Below are positions 27,647-35,872 of a stretch of 64,000 bases of DNA, in pieces (position 1 is the first letter of the stretch; each line of letters begins with the position of its first letter). Under the pieces are notes generated by a model. It saw only the letters and a list, made by a program, of their open reading frames with translations. It made no database searches and was not told where the DNA came from. The translations under genes and the position numbers were made by a program. This DNA comes from Gemmataceae bacterium (GTDB taxonomy: Bacteria > Planctomycetota > Planctomycetia > Gemmatales > Gemmataceae). The stretch lies in NCBI GenBank assembly GCA_022616435.1, contig JAKEET010000189.1:1-64000 (forward strand), given 5' to 3'.

Positions 27647-27724
27647 CCGCCGCTTGCGGCTTGGCGTTCGCCGCGAAGCGTCGGCATCTGTCTGTTCACC
27701 GCGAACGCCAAACCGCAAGCGCCG
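27647..27724. repeat. Palindromic repeat, 'CCGCTTGCGGCTT' family
   Basis: GCCGCTTGCGGCTTGGCGTT and its inverted partner GCGAACGCCAAACCGCAAGC surround a ~28-base loop. It sits between the adaptor and pump genes inside the presumed operon. The related copy at 35775-35835 is more perfect. Confidence 0.75.
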
Positions 27725-27780
27725 TCCAAGCCGCGAGCGTTCATGCCACCGGCCCGACCGGGCCGTCAATGGCTGTGTCC

Positions 27781-29448
27781 TCAGCATTCGCCGAGCCGGC
27801 TCTTGAGCAGCTCGGCCCGAAGATTTCCGCTGTTCTTGGTCGCCACCACCTCGCCCGGCAGCAAGCCTGCGATGATCTCGATCGAATCCCCCTGCTTGAC
27901 TCCCGGCCGCACCGTGCGCACGTGAAAGACCTTGGGCGCGCCCGGTTCCAGGAAGTTCTTGTCGCGCACGAACACGATGTGGCAATCGCCTTCCCAGTGC
28001 AGCGCCTGGCTCGGCGTCAGGATCGCGAGTTTCTCTTCGCGGAGGACGATGCGCCCGGTTCCAAACGTGTTCGCGAGCAGCGATCCGTCGGGATTCGGCA
28101 TTTCGGCGCGGACCTGCACGGTCCTCGTCTTCTCGTCCAGCTGGGTGCTGCGCCAGATGAGCTCGCCGCGAATCTCCGGTCCGCCGCCGTCGGGCCGGAA
28201 ACGCACCTCCTGCCCCGCGGTCCTGGTCTTGACGCCCCGAACGCGCAGGTACTTCACGTCCTCCAGCCGGACGTTGAGCACCACCCACATCTGGCTGGTG
28301 TCGGCGACCACGAACATCGTCTTCGACGGATCGACGACCTCGCCGGCCGTGACCTTGCTGACGGCGACCACGCCGTCGCGCGGCGCCAGGATCGGGAACA
28401 GGTTGCCGGTCGTTTTCGAAGTCAGCCGCTTGGCGATCTCGTCGGGAATGCCCAGGAACTGAATGCGCCGCGCCAGTTGTTCCGGCGTCAGGCCTTGGAT
28501 GTCGTCGAGCTCGACCGGCAGTCCGAGGTTCACCAGGACTTGCTGGGCCCCGAGGAGCCGGATCTGAGCTTCGCGGATCGCCGTCTCGGCTTCCTGCATT
28601 CGCGGCGCGGGGACGGTGATCTGCTGCTTTTCCAGCGCCTTCAGATTCTCTAGCACCTTGGCCTTCAGCTCCACCTGGGCGAAGGCCTGCAGCAGCTCCG
28701 CCTTGGCCTTGCCCACGTCGGCCGCATCGACCAGCGCCAGGAGGTCGCCGCGTTTCACGGTCGCGCCCTGCAGACCCTGCTCGGTCACGTACCAGACGCG
28801 CCCGGCGATCGCCGTCGCCACCGGCGCCACGCGCGGCTGCTCGTAAACGATCTCGCCGCTGGCCGTGATGAACTCGACCACCGGACCCTGCCAGGCGGGG
28901 GCGATGTCGATCCCCATCTTGTCCACGACCTCGGCGGAGGCGAACTGCAAGCGCCGCTCCGCGATCGTGCAGCGCGGGCTGTTGGCCGGGCGCTCCTTCA
29001 AGTCGAGGGCGTGCTTGGCCCGTGCCAGGTCAGCGGAGGCTACGGCCGGCGTTTCCTTGAGCTGGGCGATCTCCGGCCGCTCGAACACGCAGTAGTGAAC
29101 GCCATGGGTGCGGCACCACGCGGGTTTGATCTTGGGGAGAAGTTTTTCGTTGCACTCCACACACAGCGATTCGGGGACGGTGTGCTCCGGGCACCAGTCG
29201 TCTTCGGCCGCGGCGCCGCTGAATATCTCCGAGAACTTCGGGACCGTCCACCCCGTGCGATGGCCCACCACCGCCAGCCCGCCCAGGAGCAGCACCACGA
29301 TGGCGGTGGGCAGGCCGCCCATGAGCCATGCGAGCCAACCCTCGCGCTGCCGCGCGTGTGCGGACGACTCTTGCACGGAGGCGGGCCGCGGCGGCGCGCT
29401 CGGAGTCGGGCGTTCCAACAGATGGATTTGATCGAGGTTGTCGTTCAT
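27781..29448 (-). CDS. RND periplasmic adaptor (CusB/CzcB-like) with Cys/His N-terminal extension
   Basis: A ~555-residue membrane-fusion protein. A cytosolic Pro-rich N-terminus leads to one transmembrane helix (about 38-60), then a cysteine/histidine block with WCPEHTVPESLCVEC and WCRTHGVHYCVFE (about 78-125). Next come barrel-sandwich and hairpin regions typical of the family: AGRVWYVTEQGLQGATVKRGDLLA, a long coiled-coil (about 240-330), GVVAVSKVTAGEVVDPSKTMFVVAD and a beta-barrel/membrane-proximal end. The start is ambiguous between ATGs at 29454 and 29448; GGAG lies eight bases before the latter. It connects pump and channel, and the extension probably captures or hands over metal. Confidence 0.9.
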   Translation of the reverse strand: MNDNLDQIHLLERPTPSAPPRPASVQESSAHARQREGWLAWLMGGLPTAIVVLLLGGLAVVGHRTGWTVPKFSEIFSGAAAEDDWCPEHTVPESLCVECNEKLLPKIKPAWCRTHGVHYCVFERPEIAQLKETPAVASADLARAKHALDLKERPANSPRCTIAERRLQFASAEVVDKMGIDIAPAWQGPVVEFITASGEIVYEQPRVAPVATAIAGRVWYVTEQGLQGATVKRGDLLALVDAADVGKAKAELLQAFAQVELKAKVLENLKALEKQQITVPAPRMQEAETAIREAQIRLLGAQQVLVNLGLPVELDDIQGLTPEQLARRIQFLGIPDEIAKRLTSKTTGNLFPILAPRDGVVAVSKVTAGEVVDPSKTMFVVADTSQMWVVLNVRLEDVKYLRVRGVKTRTAGQEVRFRPDGGGPEIRGELIWRSTQLDEKTRTVQVRAEMPNPDGSLLANTFGTGRIVLREEKLAILTPSQALHWEGDCHIVFVRDKNFLEPGAPKVFHVRTVRPGVKQGDSIEIIAGLLPGEVVATKNSGNLRAELLKSRLGEC

Positions 29449-29606
29449 GGCCATGCTCCACAAGCTCCTTTGATTTCCAACGGCGCTGTCACTTCCAGCA
29501 ATCAAGATCGAACGGAGAATCCAACGGAAAGCGGACGCAAATACCGTGATCGAGCGGCGGTCCAGCAAAACGAAGGTGTGCGCGCAGGGGCGCCCGACGA
29601 TATGGA

Positions 29607-30041
29607 CTAGACGCGCGGCGGACGCATCAAACCGGCGTGGACAGGTGCGACGTAGGCGACAGTGAGGTCAAGCGTGCATTCGCCGGCCTGCGCGGCGGAC
29701 GGCTCGGTTGCCGGCGTCGCATTCAGGCATGGCGCCTTGGCAACGCTGCACAGCGAGCAGCCGCCCGGAAACGGACAGGAGTGGTCGCCGGGCGGGCAGC
29801 ATGGGCAGGTTGGGTGGTCCGACTGCGGCGCCGACGGCTTCACGGGTTGGCTCGCCGGCTTGCTCGACTTGTCCCGCTTCGCGCAGCAGTGCTTGCAGCG
29901 TGGCGTGTTGGATTCGGTGGAAGCAGCATCCACAGGAGCAGGTCGACCAGACTGCGGCCATGCGAAGCCGACGTGCGGCTGGGTCAGCGCGAACGCCGCC
30001 AGGGACACGCACGACACCAGTCGCAGTAGCCGACGCGACAT
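29607..30041 (-). CDS. Exported Cys-rich protein at the head of the metal-efflux cluster
   Basis: A 144-residue protein with a signal peptide (MSRRLLRLVSCVSLAAFALTQPHVGFA). The mature part holds many cysteines in close pairs: CKHCC, CPCCPP, CPFPGGCSLC, an isolated KAPC, and CTLDL. This pattern suits metal binding, but it matches no family I can name. The pairs are separated by Ser/Pro/Lys-rich linkers. It is the first gene of the minus-strand run leading to adaptor, pump and channel. A promoter-like pair lies 29-57 bases upstream. A real gene is likely from the leader and position; function is inferred. Confidence 0.7.
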   Translation of the reverse strand: MSRRLLRLVSCVSLAAFALTQPHVGFAWPQSGRPAPVDAASTESNTPRCKHCCAKRDKSSKPASQPVKPSAPQSDHPTCPCCPPGDHSCPFPGGCSLCSVAKAPCLNATPATEPSAAQAGECTLDLTVAYVAPVHAGLMRPPRV

Positions 30042-30363
30042 GCCGGGAATCTCCGACCTTGCCTGTTAAACTATATCTTCTTCGGCACGAAACCACAACG
30101 GAGAGCAGAAAAACTCAAGCGGAGTACGATGCCCCGGCGGCTGCGTCACGCGATTGGCTGAGAGCCGGGGCTTCGAAGACTCAGCCCCGGCCACGCATCC
30201 CACACCCCCGCGCGACAGATTGGAAATCTATCCTACAGGGCACGGGGCGCCCGCCGGCCCATCCGGGCGCGTAGAATAGAAAAGCTCGGCACGTTTCCGC
30301 CTCCCCGGCAAACAGGTCGGCGAGTCTCTCAGAGGTCAGCGGCCCCCTCGGAGTAATCCTGTC
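30042..30363. other. Intergenic region between the efflux cluster and the sigma54 activator
   Basis: Besides the minus-strand promoter candidate (30070-30098) it holds a GC-rich hairpin CCGGGGCTTCGAAGACTCAG...CCCCGG at about 30167-30189. No gene and no clear plus-strand promoter are visible. Confidence 0.5.
30070..30098 (-). promoter_or_regulatory. Candidate promoter for the metal-efflux cluster
   Basis: On the minus strand TTGTGG (30093-30098) and TATAGT (30070-30075) are 17 bases apart and point towards the ATG at 30041. The -10 box is good; the -35 box matches 4 of 6. Confidence 0.45.
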
Positions 30364-32544
30364 ATGTCCGCGTTGCTGCAAGACCAACAGGCGCTCTTCT
30401 CCCGCGAACAATACCGCACCCTCCTGGAGGTCGCCGAAGCGATTGCCGCCCACCGCGACCTGGGCGAGCTGTTTCACGATCTCGCCCAGCGGCTGCCGCG
30501 CATCGTCCCGTTCGATTACATCAACCTGGTGCTGCACGATGCCGCGCGCAACGTCATGCGCCTGCACTTGCTGGTGACGCCGGAGCCCAGCACGATCAAT
30601 CCGGGCCTGGAGCTGCCGGTGGACGAATCGCCGGGCGGCCTGGTCTGGTCGACCCAGCAGCCGTTGATCGTCGAGAACGTGGCCCTGGAAACCCGCTTCC
30701 CCAAGTTGACGCCCATGCTGCTCGAGAACGGCGTGCAGTCCTTCTGCGGAGTCCCGTTGACTTCGGCGCTGCGGCCTCTCGGCGCCATGGGATTCGGGAG
30801 CATGGAGAGGCGGACCTATCAAGAAGTCGAGGTCAGCTTCATGCAGCAGGTGGCAAAGCAGGTCGCCGTCGCCGTGGACAACGTGCTCCACGACGAGATC
30901 GCCCGCGCCGCCCAGCGGCAACTGACCCGCGAACGGGATCGCGTCCGCCTGCTGCTGGAAGTGAACAACGCCGTGGTCTCCCATCTCGGTCTGGATGACC
31001 TGTTCGTCGCCGTCAGCGCTTGCTTGCGTCGAGTCATCCAGCACGACGGGTCGGCCCTGGTCCTGGTGGACGAGGTGAGCCGCCGCTACCGGGTCCACGT
31101 GCTGCAGTTCACCAAGAACCAATCCTTCATCGAAGAGGGCCACGTGGCGTCCGATTGCTGCACCAAGGCCCCCTCCGGCATCGCAATCACCACGCGGAAG
31201 CCGGCGCTGTTCGGCGAGCAAGATCTGCAAAACCTGTGCTCCGAATCGCCGGTCGCGCAGCACCTGATCGCCGAGGGGGTGAAGGCGTTCTGCTCGATTC
31301 CCCTGTTGTCCCACGATCGCGCCCTGGGCGCGCTCAACGTCGGCCGCTGCCGCAACGACCCGTTCGGCCCCGATGACGTGGAGCTGCTCGGCGAAGTCGC
31401 CAAGCAGATCGCCATCGCGGTCGACAATGCCCAGGCCTACCGCGAGATCACCGAGCTGAAGGACCGGCTGGCCAAGGAGAACCTGTACCTGGAAGAGGAG
31501 GTCCGCACCGACCACAACTTCGGCGAGATCGTCGGCGACAGCGCCGCCCTGCGCCGGGTGCTCAAGGAGGTGGAGACCGTCTCCCCCACCGGCTCGACGG
31601 TGCTCATCTGCGGCGAGACGGGCACCGGCAAGGAGCTGATCGCCCGCGCCCTGCACGACCTGAGCCCGCGCCGCGATCGGACCTTCGTCAAGCTCAACTG
31701 CGCCGCCATTCCCACGGGGCTTCTGGAAAGCGAGCTGTTCGGTCATGAGAAGGGCGCGTTCACCGGCGCCATCACGCAGAAGGTCGGCCGCTTCGAGCTG
31801 GCCCACCAGGGGACGCTGTTCCTCGACGAAGTCGGCGACATCCCACCGGACCTGCAGCCCAAGCTGCTCCGCGCCTTGCAAGAGCAAGAGTTCGAACGTC
31901 TGGGGAGCACGCGGACGGTCCGGGTGGACGTGCGCCTGGTGGCGGCGACGAATCGCAACCTCGCGCAGATGGTGGCCGACGGCCAGTTCCGCACCGACCT
32001 GTACTACCGGCTCAACGTGTTCCCCGTGGTGCTGCCGCCCTTGCGTGAACGCGTGAGCGATATCCCGATGCTCGCCCGCCACTTCACGCAGAAGTTCGCG
32101 CGGCGCATGGGCCGGCGCATCGAGACCATCCCCACCGCGATCATGGACGCGTTGGTTCGCTATCCCTGGCCGGGCAACGTCCGCGAGATGCAAAATGTCA
32201 TCGAACGCGCCGTGATCCTGTCGCCGGGCCAGGCGCTGCAGATGGATCCCGCGGAATTGAAGGTCAGCAGCCAGAGGTCAGAGGTCAGAAGTCAGAGGTC
32301 AGAGGTCGGAAGTCAGAGCTCGGGCAACGGCGCGCTGACTTCTGATCTCCGACCTCTGATTGCTGATCTCCGATCTCCGAACTCCGATGCTCTCGCCGAC
32401 GCCGAACGCGAGCACATCCTGGGCGTCCTCCGCGAAACCGGCTGGGTGCTGGGCGGACCCAACGGCGCCGCGGTCCGCCTGGCGATGAAGCGGACAACCC
32501 TGCAATCGAAGATGAAGAAGCTGGGCATTGCCCGGCCGACGTAG
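30364..32544 (+). CDS. Sigma54-dependent activator with two GAF domains (FhlA-like)
   Basis: A 726-residue cytosolic enhancer-binding protein. Two GAF sensory domains (about 20-180 and 195-355) are followed by a short coiled coil and an AAA+ domain (about 385-615): Walker A GETGTGKE, sigma54-contact loop KGAFTGAIT, Walker B LFLDEVGDIP and the arginine-finger region YYRLNVFP. A C-terminal Fis-type helix-turn-helix ends the protein (GAAVRLAMKRTTLQSKMKKLGI). The ~45-residue linker between the AAA+ domain and the HTH is low-complexity Ser/Gln/Arg sequence encoded by a palindromic DNA repeat. It is divergent from the metal-efflux cluster, which is a plausible but unproven target. Confidence 0.93.
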   Translation: MSALLQDQQALFSREQYRTLLEVAEAIAAHRDLGELFHDLAQRLPRIVPFDYINLVLHDAARNVMRLHLLVTPEPSTINPGLELPVDESPGGLVWSTQQPLIVENVALETRFPKLTPMLLENGVQSFCGVPLTSALRPLGAMGFGSMERRTYQEVEVSFMQQVAKQVAVAVDNVLHDEIARAAQRQLTRERDRVRLLLEVNNAVVSHLGLDDLFVAVSACLRRVIQHDGSALVLVDEVSRRYRVHVLQFTKNQSFIEEGHVASDCCTKAPSGIAITTRKPALFGEQDLQNLCSESPVAQHLIAEGVKAFCSIPLLSHDRALGALNVGRCRNDPFGPDDVELLGEVAKQIAIAVDNAQAYREITELKDRLAKENLYLEEEVRTDHNFGEIVGDSAALRRVLKEVETVSPTGSTVLICGETGTGKELIARALHDLSPRRDRTFVKLNCAAIPTGLLESELFGHEKGAFTGAITQKVGRFELAHQGTLFLDEVGDIPPDLQPKLLRALQEQEFERLGSTRTVRVDVRLVAATNRNLAQMVADGQFRTDLYYRLNVFPVVLPPLRERVSDIPMLARHFTQKFARRMGRRIETIPTAIMDALVRYPWPGNVREMQNVIERAVILSPGQALQMDPAELKVSSQRSEVRSQRSEVGSQSSGNGALTSDLRPLIADLRSPNSDALADAEREHILGVLRETGWVLGGPNGAAVRLAMKRTTLQSKMKKLGIARPT
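32261..32395. repeat. 'GAGGTCAGAAGTCAG' palindromic repeat inside a coding region
   Basis: Tandem 8-10-base variants of AGAGGTC/AGAAGTC fill 32261-32318. Their inverted counterparts (TCTGATCTCCGACC) fill about 32338-32390. The element is read in frame as the linker of the sigma54 activator. Confidence 0.85.
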
Positions 32545-32609
32545 CGTTTCAATCCCCCGAAGTTTCTGCTGGTTGAGCAGCGAACGCCCACCGCAAGCGG
32601 CGGACACCC

Positions 32610-34049
32610 ATGCATGTTGACACTCCGCAAACCCGCTGTCGCGCCGGCATCGCTCGCGGCGACATCACGCCGCCGGCCGGCATCTACCATCGCATGTGGG
32701 GCGCGGCGGTTCATGATCGCGCCACCGGGGTGCACCGGCCGCTGACGGCGACGCTGCTGTGGCTGGCGCCGCGCGACGGCGGCCGGCAACTGGGCCGACT
32801 GGTCGTCGCCCTCGACCACTGTATCCTGGTGAAGGATGAAATCGGCCGCATGCAGCAGGCCGTGAGCCGAGCCGCGGGGATCGAGCCGCAGCAGGTTCAT
32901 GTCACGCTGTCGCACACGCATGGGGCCGGGCTGATGATGCGCAGCCGGGCCGAGTTTCCCGGGGGCGATCTGATCGGGCCGTATCTGGACAACGTCGGCG
33001 AGCGCCTCGTCGACTGGGCGCCCAAGGCGATCGACAGCGCCCAGCCGGCGACGCTCGTCTACGGCACCGGACGCTGTTCGCTGGCCGCGAATCGCGATTG
33101 CTGGGACGCGCGCAAGAAGATCTTCGTGTGCGGCCTGAATCCGGCCGGGCCGAGCGACGACACGGTGCTGGTCGTGCGGGTTGCCGCGGAATCGGGACAG
33201 CCGATCGGGACGCTGGTGAACTACGCCTGCCATCCGACGACGCTGGCGTGGGACAACACGTCGATCAGTCCGGATTACATCGGGGCCTTGCGCGAGACGG
33301 TCGAAAAGGAAACCGGCGCGCCGTGCATGTTCCTGCAAGGCGCGTCGGGCGATCTCGGCCCGCGCGAGGGGTTCGTCGGCGACCACGCCGTCGCCGATCG
33401 CAACGGCCGGCAGCTGGCGTTCGCGGCCCTGTCGGCGCTGGAAGCGCTGCCGCCGCCCGGCACGCGCTATGTGTATCAAGGGCCGGTCGTTTCCGGCGCC
33501 GTCATCGGCGCCTGGCAGCACGAGCCGCTCAAGCATGCCGACCTGGATCGCCAGGCGCACTGGCGCTGCGAGCAGTGGACCGTCGAGCTGCCCTATCGTT
33601 CCGACTTGCCCACGATCGAAGACAGCGCGCGGCAGCAAGTCAGCTGGCAGGGCGAGGAGGCCCGCGCCCGCGAGAAAGGCGACGCCATCCGCGCCCGCGA
33701 CTGCCGGGCCAAGGTCGAGCAGATGACCCGCTGGCTGGCCCGGCTGCGCGAATTGCCGCCCGGCAAGACGTTCTCGTTTCCAGTCACGCTCTGGCGGCTC
33801 GGCGACGCATTCTGGGTCATCGTTCCGGGCGAGCATTACCAGGCCCTGCAAACGACACTGCGCGGCCGTTTCCCCAAGCACCCGATCGTGGTCGTCACCC
33901 TCACGGGTGATTGGCTGCCAGGCTACGTGCCGACCGCGGCGACCTACGGCTACGGCATCTATCAAGAATCGATTGCCCTGGTCGCGCCGGGAAGCGCGGA
34001 GGTGTTGCAAGAGGAGATCACCCGGCGAGCCGCGTCATGGCTCGGATAG
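32610..34049 (+). CDS. Neutral/alkaline ceramidase-like protein
   Basis: A 479-residue protein of the neutral/alkaline non-lysosomal ceramidase N-terminal family, whose characterised members hydrolyse the amide bond of ceramide with a zinc ion. Visible markers are AGIARGDITPPAGI at the start, LVVALDHCILV, the zinc-region LSHTHGAG (about 93-100), YACHPTTLAWDN (about 208) and FLQGASGDLGP (about 240). No signal peptide is seen, so a cytosolic amidase/hydrolase on another substrate is possible; planctomycetes carry many such paralogues. It follows the sigma54 activator by 65 bases on the same strand. Confidence 0.82.
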   Translation: MHVDTPQTRCRAGIARGDITPPAGIYHRMWGAAVHDRATGVHRPLTATLLWLAPRDGGRQLGRLVVALDHCILVKDEIGRMQQAVSRAAGIEPQQVHVTLSHTHGAGLMMRSRAEFPGGDLIGPYLDNVGERLVDWAPKAIDSAQPATLVYGTGRCSLAANRDCWDARKKIFVCGLNPAGPSDDTVLVVRVAAESGQPIGTLVNYACHPTTLAWDNTSISPDYIGALRETVEKETGAPCMFLQGASGDLGPREGFVGDHAVADRNGRQLAFAALSALEALPPPGTRYVYQGPVVSGAVIGAWQHEPLKHADLDRQAHWRCEQWTVELPYRSDLPTIEDSARQQVSWQGEEARAREKGDAIRARDCRAKVEQMTRWLARLRELPPGKTFSFPVTLWRLGDAFWVIVPGEHYQALQTTLRGRFPKHPIVVVTLTGDWLPGYVPTAATYGYGIYQESIALVAPGSAEVLQEEITRRAASWLG

Positions 34050-34060
34050 GATGAATTTGT

Positions 34061-34312
34061 TTAGCCCCTGTTCGAAGAACCGGGGGGACTCGCCGGCACG
34101 GGCGTCAACCCCGCCGCCAGGATCGCCACCAGCACGTGTTTCGCGATGAATGACGCGATGATGCCGACGATCGGATGGAGCGTGAAGCACCACAAGGTCG
34201 CCAGCAGCGTGATGGCCGACATCGAGATTTGCCACAGTCGGAACTGCACCCGCCGCCGCGGATCCTCCTCGGCCGTGCTCGGCGCTTCGATCGGCGGAAT
34301 GACTGGGAACAT
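34061..34312 (-). CDS. Small membrane protein
   Basis: An 83-residue protein with a charged N-terminal region (PSTAEEDPRRRVQFRLWQ) and two hydrophobic helices (about 31-48 and 50-68, ...LWCFTLHPIVGIIASFIAKHV). It then has a Pro/Ser-rich tail. GGAG lies seven bases before the ATG. I do not recognise a family; compact proteins with this layout are common in planctomycetes. The stop is 11 bases from the convergent ceramidase-like gene. Confidence 0.65.
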   Translation of the reverse strand: MFPVIPPIEAPSTAEEDPRRRVQFRLWQISMSAITLLATLWCFTLHPIVGIIASFIAKHVLVAILAAGLTPVPASPPGSSNRG

Positions 34313-34404
34313 GGGCCCGCTCCGTGACGGGCGTCATTCTACGCGGAGCGCCGTCGGATGGGAAGCTCAGCGCATGGGCATGGCGGGGCGCGCCAAATAA
34401 GCGT

Positions 34405-34564
34405 GCGTGATTCGGCTGCACCAACCCGAAGCGTAAGCGAGGGGAGCACAAGACCCGTGACCCGGCCAGAGACCAGCTCCCGCAGCGTGATTCGGCTGCA
34501 CCAACCCGAAGCGTAAGCGAGGGGAGCAGGCGAAATCCCTCGCTTACGCTTCGGGTTGGTGCAG
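34405..34564. repeat. Direct and inverted 'AACCCGAAGCG' repeats
   Basis: A 44-base unit (GCGTGATTCGGCTGCACCAA...) occurs at 34405-34448 and 34485-34528. An inverted arm (TCGCTTACGCTTCGGGTTGG) follows at about 34535-34564 and forms a palindrome with the second copy. It is the same family as 19937-20002. Confidence 0.88.
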
Positions 34565-34576
34565 CGCATTGCCCAG

Positions 34577-35734
34577 TCACGGATTGAAACTCTTGACCGC
34601 GATCGGTGCTCTCAGCGGACTGTCCACCGTGGCCACGAAGGCGATGCGGCGCAGGTGCTGATCGCGCCCGAAGGAGAGCGGGCCGGTCAGGCCGGGAAAG
34701 TCTTGCAGCTTCAACAACTCGGCCCGCAGCTCCTCGCGAAGCTTGTCAGGCGCCGACAGATCGCACTTCTTGAGCGCCTCGGCGAACAGGCGGACGTTGT
34801 CGTAGGCGAGCGCCGCGTGAACATCGGGATCGGTGCCCGCGGCGGTGCGGAATTTCTTGGCGAACTCGAGGGCTTTGGTCTGGTCCTTGCCGAGCGCGAA
34901 CGCAGTGGCCACGACCACGGGCTGGCCCGCGACCGGTTCGGGCGGCATCCACGAGCCGTCGTCGCCGGCGAAGACGAGCCGGGGCGATTGGACGGCCCCG
35001 TGGGTGGCCCAGGCCTTGCGCAGCGCCTCGAAATCGGCGGCGGCCCCCGCGTACACGATGGTCTTGGGCTCGTCCTTGATCACCGCCGTCGCCCATTCGG
35101 CGTGCTTGACGTCCTTGGGGAGCGCCAGCTCACGCCAGGGCGGTGAGTCGCCTTTGGCATCCTGCTTCTGCCAGGCGTTGTGCCAGCCGCGGTGAAAGCT
35201 CTCGGCCGCCGTCAACGACTCGTCGCGGCGCGGATCGACGATCAGCGTCCCCGGCACGGTCGATTGCTCCAGCAAGAACTCCGCCAGCGCCCGGCCCTGA
35301 ACCGAAGGCGCCAGCCCGGTGGTGAACAGCAGTTCGCTCATCGCGCTCGTGCGAAGTCCGATGGCCGCCAGCACCGGGACGCGGCTGCGATCGAGCCGCA
35401 GGGCTTCGTCCCTGGTCAGCCCGCCCAGCAAGCCGACGACCTTGTTGACGCTGACCAGCCGTGCCGCTTCCCCTTCCATGTTGTCGAGGTTGCCGGCGGC
35501 GTCCACGTGCCGCACCACCAAGGGCCGATCGCCCAGCGCCTTGCTGGCGTCGGGCCCGAGGTCTTCGAGAGCGATGCGGATGCCGTGCTCGGCGGACTTG
35601 CCGGGCCTGGCGTCCGAGCCGCTGAACGTGGCGATGTGACCGAGAAAGATCGCCGGCGGCTGCTGCTGGCCGCCGCAGCCGGCGGAGGCAAAGATGGCGA
35701 GGGCGAGGGTGATGATCGTACGAATGCGGCTCAT
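34577..35734 (-). CDS. ABC transporter substrate-binding lipoprotein, LivJ-like
   Basis: A 385-residue type I periplasmic binding protein. The leader MSRIRTIITLALAIFASAGC ends in a lipobox, with Cys20 lipidated. The mature part follows the Leu/Ile/Val-binding fold: FLGHIATFSGSDARPGKSAEHGIRIALED at the start, VVRHVDAAGN, then VVGLLGGLTRDEALRL and FTTGLAPSVQGRALAEF; the second lobe ends with LSFGRDQHLRR. No permease or ATPase gene is adjacent, so it is either an orphan component or a sensor-type binding protein. The ATG lies six bases after a TACAAT box. Confidence 0.87.
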   Translation of the reverse strand: MSRIRTIITLALAIFASAGCGGQQQPPAIFLGHIATFSGSDARPGKSAEHGIRIALEDLGPDASKALGDRPLVVRHVDAAGNLDNMEGEAARLVSVNKVVGLLGGLTRDEALRLDRSRVPVLAAIGLRTSAMSELLFTTGLAPSVQGRALAEFLLEQSTVPGTLIVDPRRDESLTAAESFHRGWHNAWQKQDAKGDSPPWRELALPKDVKHAEWATAVIKDEPKTIVYAGAAADFEALRKAWATHGAVQSPRLVFAGDDGSWMPPEPVAGQPVVVATAFALGKDQTKALEFAKKFRTAAGTDPDVHAALAYDNVRLFAEALKKCDLSAPDKLREELRAELLKLQDFPGLTGPLSFGRDQHLRRIAFVATVDSPLRAPIAVKSFNP

Positions 35735-35740
35735 ACGTCA

Positions 35741-35746
35741 ATTGTA
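35741..35746 (-). promoter_or_regulatory. -10-like box giving a possible leaderless start
   Basis: On the minus strand TACAAT is separated by six bases from the ATG at 35734, the same arrangement as at 14806-14811. No Shine-Dalgarno sequence is present. A -35 box is not obvious. Confidence 0.35.
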
Positions 35747-35774
35747 GCTGGTGAGTGGTGAGTGGCGGGGGTTT

Positions 35775-35835
35775 GTGCCGCTTGCGGCTTAGCGTTCGGG
35801 AGAGGATGACGCGAACGCTAAGCCGCAAGCGGCAC
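35775..35835. repeat. Palindrome, 'CCGCTTGCGGCTT' family
   Basis: GTGCCGCTTGCGGCTTAGCG (plus TTCG) and CGAACGCTAAGCCGCAAGCG (plus GCAC) are perfect inverted arms of 24 bases around a 13-base loop. It lies between two divergent genes. Outer arms based on GTGAGTGG/CCACTC extend the symmetry. Confidence 0.92.
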
Positions 35836-35872
35836 TCACCGAACACCACTCGCCATTCACCATGAATACAAC

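Noticed and set aside
24455-28288. RND pump with a 219-residue N-terminal extension
   Set aside because: The extension overlies the adaptor gene in another frame; the pump's first helix starts at 27631 with a ribosome site.
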